Assembly: GCA_946639085.1 (NCBI GenBank)
Contig: CAMPBP010000028.1
Span: 1-9,526, forward strand
DNA: 9,526 nucleotides
Source of the DNA: an uncultured Lachnospiraceae bacterium
Lineage (GTDB): Bacteria > Bacillota > Clostridia > Lachnospirales > Lachnospiraceae
Direction of reading: 5' to 3'
The position numbers and the translations under genes are program-made. The notes under the pieces are model-generated. The model searched no databases. It was not told the DNA's origin and worked only from the letters and a program-made list of their open reading frames with translations. How positions within the stretch are numbered: position 1 is the first letter of the stretch; every line of letters begins with the position of its first letter. Positions 1-6,344 of the stretch are shown piece by piece.

Positions 1-1320
1 GAATACGCAAAGCGTTCCATTGACAGGATATCAAAAGAAAACGATATCGAGCTGGAGACACTTCAAAAAGAAGCAGTACTTTCGACTCTTACAAACGGTG
101 TATCCATAATCACCGGCGGTCCCGGTACCGGAAAGACCACCACCATAAATACGCTCATTAAGTTCTTCGAAGAAAGAAGACTGGACATAGAGCTTGCGGC
201 TCCCACCGGACGAGCGGCAAAAAGAATGACCGAGGCTACGGGATACGAAGCAAGAACGCTTCATAGAATGCTGGAACTTAACGGTTCTTTTGAAGACGAC
301 GTAAATGCCGCAAGATTTGCAAGAAACGAACAAAATCCCATCGATGCCGATGTAGTCATAGTCGATGAGATGTCCATGGTGGATATTTTTCTTTTTAACT
401 CACTGCTTAAAGCAATTGCGCCGGGCTCCAGACTCATACTTTGCGGTGACGCCGACCAGCTTCCAAGCGTCGGTCCCGGACAGGTATTGAGAGATCTTAT
501 CGAAAGCGGCTGCATTCCGGTCACAAAACTTGAAAAGATATACAGACAGGAAGGCAATTCGGATATAGTGGTGAACGCACATCGCATAAACAAAGGGGAA
601 TCCGTATCCCTTAACAATGAGAGCAAAGATTTCTTTTTCCTTAAACGCGATGATGCGGAGAGGATACTTGCCAACACCGTGGAACTCGTGACGGGAATGC
701 TTCCGGGATACGTAAACGCCACACCTTTCGATATCCAGGTTATTACGCCCACCAGAAAGGGCACCCTGGGTGTGGAGGCCATGAACGTGTATCTTCGAGA
801 CCGCATCAATCCTCCGAGCCCTTCCAAGAAAGAGTATCTTTACAGAGAGACTCTCTTCAGAGAAGGCGACAAGGTAATGCAGATAAAGAACAACTATAAA
901 GCCGAATGGGAAGTTGTGGGTAAGTACAACATTCCCATCGATGCGGGGGTGGGTGTCTTTAACGGAGACCTTGGAAGGATAATCGAGATATCCGAGCCCT
1001 TTAACAGGATTAAAGTCGAATTCGACGACAAGAGAAGAGTGGACTATCAATTTTCCGATCTCGACGAGCTTGAACTTGCGTATGCCATCACGGTGCACAA
1101 GTCCCAGGGAAGCGAGTACGAAGCGGTGGTTATGCCCATAATGGGCGGGCCGAAGCAGCTTCTTAACCGGAATCTTTTATACACTGCGGTAACGAGAGCA
1201 AGACAGTGTCTGGTGCTTATGGGGAGCACCGAAGTGCTTGACGAGATGATCGCCAACAATCACGTGAACCGCAGATATTCGGGGTTAAAAGACAGAATTG
1301 TTGAGGTATTTTCAAGCTGA
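1..1320 (+). CDS. recD2: RecD2-type ATP-dependent DNA helicase, 5'-truncated by the window edge
   Basis: The reading frame is open from base 1, so this is the C-terminal 439 residues of a protein usually about 740 long; the N-terminal domain and start lie outside the window. Superfamily 1B helicase motifs appear in order (residues counted from base 1): Walker A GGPGTGKTT at 39-47, APTGRAAKRM at 67-76, Walker B VDEMSMVD at 121-128, GDADQLPSVGPG at 149-160, AITVHKSQGSE at 362-372 and LLYTAVTRAR at 392-401. This motif set is characteristic of RecD/RecD2. In bacteria without RecBC, RecD2 is a 5'-3' DNA helicase linked to recombination, replication-fork maintenance and repair in the cytoplasm. No catalytic motif is broken. 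comFC follows either overlapping its end or 37 bases after it, suggesting one transcript. TraA/relaxase-type helicases share these motifs, but the clean C-terminus and neighbours favour RecD2. Confidence 0.95.
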   Translation, partial: EYAKRSIDRISKENDIELETLQKEAVLSTLTNGVSIITGGPGTGKTTTINTLIKFFEERRLDIELAAPTGRAAKRMTEATGYEARTLHRMLELNGSFEDDVNAARFARNEQNPIDADVVIVDEMSMVDIFLFNSLLKAIAPGSRLILCGDADQLPSVGPGQVLRDLIESGCIPVTKLEKIYRQEGNSDIVVNAHRINKGESVSLNNESKDFFFLKRDDAERILANTVELVTGMLPGYVNATPFDIQVITPTRKGTLGVEAMNVYLRDRINPPSPSKKEYLYRETLFREGDKVMQIKNNYKAEWEVVGKYNIPIDAGVGVFNGDLGRIIEISEPFNRIKVEFDDKRRVDYQFSDLDELELAYAITVHKSQGSEYEAVVMPIMGGPKQLLNRNLLYTAVTRARQCLVLMGSTEVLDEMIANNHVNRRYSGLKDRIVEVFSS

Positions 1321-1357
1321 CGGTATAGGTCGCAAGTTAAAGAGCGTCTATACAAAG

Positions 1358-2044
1358 ATGATAAACACGCTTTATCCCAAGCGCTGCGCCATATGCGACA
1401 ACGCACTTCTCGGAAGCGAAAAGGGAGCGTGCGAAAGTTGTAAGGAAAGGATCATATACATTAAGCATCCGATATGCTTAAAGTGCGGCAGGCCCATGAC
1501 CCATGAGGGCGAGATATGCGAAGAATGCGTAGTCACCAAGCATGTATTTACGGCAGGCCGGTCGGTTTTTTCTTACGACTTTATATCCGAGAGCATATAC
1601 AGATTCAAATATTTAAACCGCGCAGAGTACGGTGAATATTTTGGCTTTGAGATGGTGAAGGCACAGGGCGAGTTCATAGCACAGATAAAGCCCGACGCTT
1701 TCATTCCCGTGCCGCTTCACAAAAAGCGGTATGTTAAGCGCGGTTACAATCAGGCGGCATTACTTGCTTACGAGATGTCGCGTCTTACAGGCGTGCCTGT
1801 CATGGAAGATTTTCTCAAACGTTCAAGAGACACAGTTCCTCAGAAAAAATTCAATAAAAAGCAACGTTTTATTAATATGAAAAAGGCTTTTATTGTAGGC
1901 AAAAATGGTGTAAAATTGAGTAAAGTTATTGTGGTGGACGACATATTCACCACGGGAAGTACAATTGATTCGCTTTCTTTGGAACTTAAGAAAGCAGGGG
2001 TGAAGGATATATATTTTATTACTTTAACTTCAGCCGGTACATAA
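1358..2044 (+). CDS. comFC: ComFC/GntX-family phosphoribosyltransferase-like competence protein
   Basis: The 228-residue product has four CxxC pairs near the N-terminus (Cys10/13, 25/28, 40/43, 54/57), expected to bind zinc. A phosphoribosyltransferase fold follows, with VPLHKKR near residue 118 and the PRPP-binding loop VVDDIFTTGST at 192-202. This is the ComF family layout. In naturally competent bacteria ComFC helps bring single-stranded DNA into the cytoplasm, and it is widespread in species not known to be competent. The start is uncertain. ATG 1358 lies nine residues before the first zinc cysteine, a common spacing in the family, but has no clear Shine-Dalgarno. The frame also extends up to TTG 1298, which would overlap recD2 by 23 bases, add 20 residues and also lacks a good ribosome site. 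No comFA is adjacent. The last 200 or so bases are more AT-rich than the rest of the gene. Confidence 0.92.
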   Translation: MINTLYPKRCAICDNALLGSEKGACESCKERIIYIKHPICLKCGRPMTHEGEICEECVVTKHVFTAGRSVFSYDFISESIYRFKYLNRAEYGEYFGFEMVKAQGEFIAQIKPDAFIPVPLHKKRYVKRGYNQAALLAYEMSRLTGVPVMEDFLKRSRDTVPQKKFNKKQRFINMKKAFIVGKNGVKLSKVIVVDDIFTTGSTIDSLSLELKKAGVKDIYFITLTSAGT

Positions 2045-2064
2045 CGGCATAAAGGAGGGTATAT

Positions 2065-2469
2065 ATGAACGTTCGCAACTGCAGAAAATGCGGAGCTATT
2101 TTCAACTATGTCATGGGACCCATCATGTGTCCCGCATGTCGAGATGCTCTCGAGACAAAGTTCAAGGAAGTAAAGAAGTACATTCAGGAAAATCCGGGAG
2201 TAGGCATCCAGCAGACATCGAGAGAATGTGAAGTGGAAGTTTCCCAGATCCAGCAGTGGATCAGAGAAGAGAGACTTGAGTTCGCAAGCGATTCGATGGT
2301 TATGCTCAACTGCGAATCGTGCGGTCAGCCCATCAGATCGGGCAGATTCTGCGACAGCTGTAAGAACCAGCTTGCCAATGGCTTAAGACAGTCGATAGCC
2401 AAGCCCGAGGCTCCGAAGGTTGAAAAGAAAGACCCTCGTGATGCGGCTAAGATGCGTTTCCTCGGATAG
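2065..2469 (+). CDS. yvyF: YvyF-type flagellar-region zinc-finger protein (TIGR03826-like)
   Basis: This 134-residue protein has an N-terminal zinc ribbon (Cys6/9 and Cys22/25), a middle helical part at about 30-75 resembling a helix-turn-helix (PGVGIQQTSRECEVEVSQIQQWI), and a second four-cysteine site (Cys83/86 and Cys96/99) in NCESCGQPIRSGRFCDSC. The tail is short, charged and Lys/Pro-rich. The layout matches YvyF of Bacillus subtilis, encoded directly after comFC and before flgM in the comF-flagellar region. Its molecular role is not well defined, although a regulatory role near flagellar genes is generally assumed. It begins 20 bases after comFC behind a very strong ribosome site (AAAGGAGGG, 2051-2059), so it may be made at a higher level than comFC. 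Unlike in Bacillus, neither flgM nor hook-associated genes follow. Assignment is by pattern and position, without a database search. Confidence 0.8.
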   Translation: MNVRNCRKCGAIFNYVMGPIMCPACRDALETKFKEVKKYIQENPGVGIQQTSRECEVEVSQIQQWIREERLEFASDSMVMLNCESCGQPIRSGRFCDSCKNQLANGLRQSIAKPEAPKVEKKDPRDAAKMRFLG

Positions 2470-2510
2470 GGGCAAATGTTGGGGGGAATCCGGTTTTTAA
2501 GGGGATTTCG

Positions 2511-2915
2511 ATGTTAGACGAAAAACGAATTAAATTGATGACCCGTATGGAATCCTACGAAGAAAACGAAGGTCGTAAAAATACCTCCGTTGCAAAGCAC
2601 TTCAGAAGTGATTACGTAGGCCTCGAGGTTGTAAAAGCTATCATATGTGCGACGATCGCGTATATGATAGTTTGTGGTGTCTATCTTTATTACGACTTCG
2701 AAGAACTCATGGTGAACATCTACAAGACGGACATCTGGGATCTTGCAGCGAAGATATTAAAGAACTACGTCATCTTCACGGTGTCATATTGCGTTATCGT
2801 GTATATCGCTTTTTCAGTTAAATACGGTAAGGCCAAAAAGAATTTAAAGCGTTATTTCAACAACCTGAAACTTCTTGGCTCAATGTACAACGGACAACAG
2901 GAGGATAAGGAATAA
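2511..2915 (+). CDS. Small two-TM membrane protein of unknown function, upstream of cdaA
   Basis: I do not recognise a named family. The 134 residues comprise a charged cytoplasmic-looking N-terminus (1-38, starting MLDEKRIKLMTRMESYEENEG), a hydrophobic segment at about 39-61, a short loop with acidic and tyrosine residues (62-85), a second hydrophobic segment at about 86-105, and a basic C-terminal helix (KYGKAKKNLKRYFNNLKLL, 105-122). There is no signal peptide or cysteine pair. By the positive-inside rule both ends should be cytoplasmic. The start is supported by AAGGGGA at 2499-2505, six bases before the ATG. It sits 41 bases after yvyF and only five bases before the next membrane-protein gene, which points to tight coupling and perhaps a joint complex. 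From memory, similar proteins occur in other Lachnospiraceae as hypothetical proteins; this was not checked. Confidence 0.85.
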   Translation: MLDEKRIKLMTRMESYEENEGRKNTSVAKHFRSDYVGLEVVKAIICATIAYMIVCGVYLYYDFEELMVNIYKTDIWDLAAKILKNYVIFTVSYCVIVYIAFSVKYGKAKKNLKRYFNNLKLLGSMYNGQQEDKE

Positions 2916-2920
2916 CCTTC

Positions 2921-4084
2921 ATGAATTCTTTAATGAGTATAAAACTGGCGCTCAAGAAATTCGCCGGTCGTAACGAAGCATTATTAATACCGTTATTTAA
3001 GTTCCTTGTGACTTTTATGGCACTATCAAAGATCAACTCGTCCATAGGATATATGGCAAGGCTTAAGAGCGCACCCATCACACTGATCATCGCGCTTGCG
3101 GCATCGTTTTTACCGCTTAACTTAACGATCGTCATACTGGGACTTGTGGTAATCGCTCACGTCTATGCCCTTTCCATGGAATGCGCCCTGGTTGTGTTCG
3201 CACTCTTCATGGTACTGTATCTTTTGTATTTCAGATTTGCGGCAAAAGATTCCGTAGGCGGCGTGCTCACACCTTTATCTTTTGTGTTTAAGATGCCTTA
3301 CGTGATGCCCGTGGCAATGGGCCTTACGGGAACGCCTTCATCGATGGTATCCGTGGGCTGCGGCGTAGTCATCTACAAGGTTCTCCATTATATAGCAGGG
3401 CACAAAGAAGAGTTATCCTCAGGCGGAGAAGCCGATAAGCTTGGACAGTTCAAAGTACTTATCGACGCAGTCATACTTAACAGAGAAATGATGGCACTTG
3501 CGGTATCCTTTGCCGTAACGGTGCTGGTTGTTTATATCATAAGACGCCTTCCCATCAAGTATGCTTGGTTCATGGCCATCGCAGCAGGCGAGCTGTCGCT
3601 CCTCATCGTAACCTTGATGGCAGCGACGGTACTTAACGCAGACATTTCATTTGGCGGACTATTCATAGGAGTCATCGTTTCCACGATAGTAAACCTCATC
3701 CTTCAATACTTCTTATTCGATCTTAACTACAATCGTATCGAGAAGGTTCAGTTTGAAGACGACGAGTATTACTACTACGTAAAAGCCGTTCCGAAAAATG
3801 AATTTGTGGATGAAGAAAAAACTGAGAAAAAGAAAGTCAGAAGACAGGCTCCCCGGGCGAGAGCGCAGCAGCAGTCAGTAAGACAGCGCCCCGCAGAGAG
3901 AGAAGAGTATGTTGAAAGACGTACCGCAAACCCCGATCATGAGCAGCAGGCACTTCGTACCGCAGCTGCCATAAGAGGAGCAAACGGCGGACAGGTTCAG
4001 ACCCGTCCCACACTTCAAAGACCGGGTGAAGCAAGACCCGTTCAGAGAACACCTCAAAGACCGGGATCCAACAATTTACGATAA
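2921..4084 (+). CDS. Polytopic membrane protein with Tyr-rich motif and disordered Arg/Gln/Pro tail, upstream of cdaA
   Basis: The function is unknown. The 387-residue protein has about eight or nine hydrophobic segments (roughly 20-37, 51-66, 68-84, 88-106, 121-136, 141-158, 190-208, 213-235 and 245-266) and then a long soluble tail. Just after the last segment comes a conspicuous acidic-aromatic motif, VQFEDDEYYYYVKAVPK at 276-292. Residues 300-387 are Lys/Glu-rich and then Arg/Gln/Pro-rich with low complexity, containing the small repeats TLQRPG and TPQRPG, and are probably disordered in the cytoplasm. I see no transporter signature or catalytic motif. AGGAGG at 2899-2904 lies 16 bases before ATG 2921; a second in-frame ATG at 2933 is a possible alternative start. 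It is five bases after the small membrane protein and 20 bases before cdaA, so a link to c-di-AMP synthesis or the cell envelope is plausible but only inferred. Confidence 0.87.
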   Translation: MNSLMSIKLALKKFAGRNEALLIPLFKFLVTFMALSKINSSIGYMARLKSAPITLIIALAASFLPLNLTIVILGLVVIAHVYALSMECALVVFALFMVLYLLYFRFAAKDSVGGVLTPLSFVFKMPYVMPVAMGLTGTPSSMVSVGCGVVIYKVLHYIAGHKEELSSGGEADKLGQFKVLIDAVILNREMMALAVSFAVTVLVVYIIRRLPIKYAWFMAIAAGELSLLIVTLMAATVLNADISFGGLFIGVIVSTIVNLILQYFLFDLNYNRIEKVQFEDDEYYYYVKAVPKNEFVDEEKTEKKKVRRQAPRARAQQQSVRQRPAEREEYVERRTANPDHEQQALRTAAAIRGANGGQVQTRPTLQRPGEARPVQRTPQRPGSNNLR

Positions 4085-4104
4085 ACTGACAAAAGAGACT
4101 ATCC

Positions 4105-4977
4105 ATGGCAAACATTATTGAATTTTTAAAATCGAATTTTGAAAAATTTAATATGCCTGACATCAGCTGGACCGACATTATCGAGATAATCGTTATTGCC
4201 TTTCTGGTTTATGAGATCATGCTGTGGATCAAGACCACAAAAGCATGGGCGTTACTTAAAGGTATCGTCGTGATCTTGCTGGTATTCCTTTTTGCCGAGA
4301 TATTTGAGATGAGCACGATCCTTTGGATCGCCAACAGACTGTTCACCATCGCCGCAACCGCGATAGTGGTGGTATTTCAGCCCGAACTTAGGCGTGCTCT
4401 GGAACAGCTTGGTAAGAAGGCCAATTTCGGAGACATCGTTTTCTTCGATCAGGGACATTCCGAAGAGGGACGTTTCTCCGACAAAACACTTGATGAGATC
4501 ATCAAAGGCTGTAATGCAATGGCAAAGGTTAAGACGGGTGCCCTCATCGTCATCGAGCAGAACAACTCCCTTACCGAAGTCGAGCGTACCGGTATCAAAG
4601 TTGACGCTTTGGTAACAAGCCAGCTTCTTATAAACATTTTCGAACACAACACACCGCTTCACGACGGTGCCATCGTTATCCGCGGAGACAGGATCACTTA
4701 TGCGACCTGTTACCTTCCTCTTTCCGACAACTTATCCCTTTCAAAAGAGCTGGGAACGCGTCACCGCGCGGGCGTAGGTATTTCCGAGGTCAGCGATGCT
4801 CTTACGATAATAGTGTCCGAAGAAACCGGACGTATCAGCCTTGCCTACGAAGGCGAGCTTGAACGTAACGTGGATCAGGATAATTTCAGGCGTATGCTTG
4901 AGGTAATACAGAATAAGCCCGGAGCAGACAAAAAGCGCGTACGCTTTAAGTCCAAGGCAGGAAGGAGGAAAGTATGA
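4105..4977 (+). CDS. cdaA: Diadenylate cyclase CdaA, c-di-AMP synthase
   Basis: The membrane enzyme condenses two ATP into the second messenger c-di-AMP, which controls potassium and osmolyte transport and cell-wall homeostasis in Firmicutes. The 290-residue length is typical. Three transmembrane segments (about 24-41, 50-69, 71-93) precede a short coiled stretch (FQPELRRALEQLG, 91-103) and the DAC catalytic domain. The domain carries the signature residues: DGA at 187-189 within HNTPLHDGAIVI, and RHR at 219-221 within GTRHRAGVGISE. The basic C-terminal tail (KKRVRFKSKAGRRKV) is also usual. ATG 4105 has only a weak ribosome site (AAAAGAGA), in contrast to its neighbours, so translation may depend on coupling to the gene ending 20 bases upstream. 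Its stop overlaps the start of cdaR, its known partner, by four bases (ATGA). Other DAC proteins (DisA, CdaS) lack this three-helix N-terminus. Confidence 0.97.
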   Translation: MANIIEFLKSNFEKFNMPDISWTDIIEIIVIAFLVYEIMLWIKTTKAWALLKGIVVILLVFLFAEIFEMSTILWIANRLFTIAATAIVVVFQPELRRALEQLGKKANFGDIVFFDQGHSEEGRFSDKTLDEIIKGCNAMAKVKTGALIVIEQNNSLTEVERTGIKVDALVTSQLLINIFEHNTPLHDGAIVIRGDRITYATCYLPLSDNLSLSKELGTRHRAGVGISEVSDALTIIVSEETGRISLAYEGELERNVDQDNFRRMLEVIQNKPGADKKRVRFKSKAGRRKV

Positions 4978-6284
4978 ACAAAGATACCTTCAAACAATCC
5001 TTTGTCAAATTTTTCTCCCAGAATATAGGGCTTAAAGTATTGTCGATAGTTGTGGCCATTGTCTTATGGTTCATTGTTATCAACATTACCGATCCGCCCG
5101 ACAAACAATCCTACAAAAACATTCCGGTCAGGATACTTAATCAGGAAGTCATCAGCGAAGAAGGCAAGACGCTTGAGATACTCAACGATACAAATGTCAT
5201 CTCCAACGTTACCGTTAAAGCACCGCGATCTGTTATAAGAGAACTCGGAAGCTCATCCGACGCCATCATCGCGACGGCTGACATGAACAATCTTTCTTAC
5301 GATGAAACGAGAGTTCCCATTCAGCTTTCGGGCAGCAAGTTTAACGATAAGATCGAATCGATAAAAGGATCGATCGACACTCTTGAAGTAAGCATTGAGA
5401 TGCGTAAGACTATACAGCTTCCGATACGCGCCGTTACATCGGGCGACATCGAATCGGGATATGTTGTGGGCGACATCACACAGTCGCAGAACCAGGTAAG
5501 AGTCAGCGGCCCTCAGAGCAAGATAGCCAAGATATCCTCGGCTTATGTGGACGTTCAGGTAACCGGGTTCAAAGAAAACATATCAACCAGCGCAGACATC
5601 GAACTTTACGATGCCGACGGAAACGAGCTTGATACATCAAGCCTTGATATGAACATCACATCGATCAAGGTCGATGTTGAGATACTTGCCACAAAGAAAG
5701 TTCCCCTTAAGTTTGAGTCAAGCGGAACACCCGCGGAAGGCTACGATGTAACCGGTATAATCGATGCCGAATACGATTCCGTCGCCATCGCAGGTCTTCA
5801 GAATGTAATCGATCGCTACGATTCGATCACGATCCCCGCATCGGCACTTAACGTATCGGGCCTTTCATCGACACTCAATGCGGTGGTGGATATAAACGAT
5901 TATCTTCCGAGCAGAGTCCGTCTTGCAGACAGTTCCTTCAACGGACTTGTGGACGTGGCGGTTTATATCGAAAAGATTCAGGAAAAGACCGTAAGCGTAT
6001 TCTTACGAAATATAGAAGTTGAGAACATTCCCGAAGGTTTCTCTTCAACGGAATGGGAAGAGAAGAATGACTACGTAGAGTTCACACTCATGGGTCTTTC
6101 CCAGAACCTTGAAAACGTACAGCTTTCACAGCTTGATTTCATGGTAGACTTCAGCGACTACGCACTCATGCACGATATCTCCGGATTTAAGCCCGGAATT
6201 TACAAACTGCCTCTCGTCCTCGATCTTCCGGATGGCGTATGGATGAAAGAACCGGTTGAGGTATCGGTAAGACTTCTTAAATAA
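4974..6284 (+). CDS. cdaR: CdaR, YbbR-domain regulator of diadenylate cyclase
   Basis: The 436-residue protein has a short basic cytoplasmic N-terminus, one membrane anchor at about 18-38 (NIGLKVLSIVVAIVLWFIVI, followed by the family hallmark DP at 40-41), and an extracytoplasmic part of four consecutive YbbR-type beta repeats at about 47-142, 143-236, 237-334 and 335-436. CdaR binds CdaA through its membrane region and modulates its activity, so the outside repeats may sense cell-wall state. ATG 4974 is decided by a strong ribosome site (AAGGAGGAA, 4962-4970) and overlaps the cdaA stop, indicating translational coupling and a matched ratio. It is the last gene of the run, followed at once by a terminator. 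In many Firmicutes glmM follows cdaR; here it does not. The protein contains no cysteine, which suits an exported domain. Confidence 0.95.
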   Translation: MNKDTFKQSFVKFFSQNIGLKVLSIVVAIVLWFIVINITDPPDKQSYKNIPVRILNQEVISEEGKTLEILNDTNVISNVTVKAPRSVIRELGSSSDAIIATADMNNLSYDETRVPIQLSGSKFNDKIESIKGSIDTLEVSIEMRKTIQLPIRAVTSGDIESGYVVGDITQSQNQVRVSGPQSKIAKISSAYVDVQVTGFKENISTSADIELYDADGNELDTSSLDMNITSIKVDVEILATKKVPLKFESSGTPAEGYDVTGIIDAEYDSVAIAGLQNVIDRYDSITIPASALNVSGLSSTLNAVVDINDYLPSRVRLADSSFNGLVDVAVYIEKIQEKTVSVFLRNIEVENIPEGFSSTEWEEKNDYVEFTLMGLSQNLENVQLSQLDFMVDFSDYALMHDISGFKPGIYKLPLVLDLPDGVWMKEPVEVSVRLLK

Positions 6285-6295
6285 TCAAAGACAAT

Positions 6296-6330
6296 AAAAA
6301 AGAATCGGATCGTCGATCCGATTCTTTTTT
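6296..6330. terminator. Perfect bidirectional rho-independent terminator between cdaR and leuA
   Basis: The arms AAAAAAGAATCGGATC (6296-6311) and GATCCGATTCTTTTTT (6315-6330) are exact inverted repeats around a three-base loop. Read on either strand this gives a GC-containing stem followed by a T run, so it can end transcription from cdaR (stop 12 bases before it) and from the convergent leuA (stop 15 bases away on the other side). Confidence 0.93.
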
Positions 6331-6344
6331 TATGCTTAAATCAA

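Noticed and set aside
400..1098. Long minus-strand open frame (232 codons) and a similar one at 261-827, opposite recD2
   Set aside because: Both lie entirely within recD2, whose helicase motifs are continuous in the plus frame; their products show no domain, and they have no ribosome site or neighbour context.
1883..1916. AT-rich stretch with TAAAAT that could be an internal promoter in comFC
   Set aside because: The 17-base-upstream hexamer (TTTATT) is a weak -35; no strong support beyond local AT richness.
1924..1951. Possible flagellar sigma-28 promoter (TAAAGTTA, 11 bases, GACATATT) inside comFC before yvyF
   Set aside because: The second half matches the GCCGATAA consensus poorly, and it lies where the PRPP loop VVDDIF is encoded, so the bases are explained by protein constraint.
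4009..4068. Tandem repeat in the tail of the 387-residue protein (TCAAAGACCGGG twice)
   Set aside because: Two short copies within Arg/Gln/Pro low-complexity coding sequence; best explained as part of the disordered tail, not a separate DNA element.
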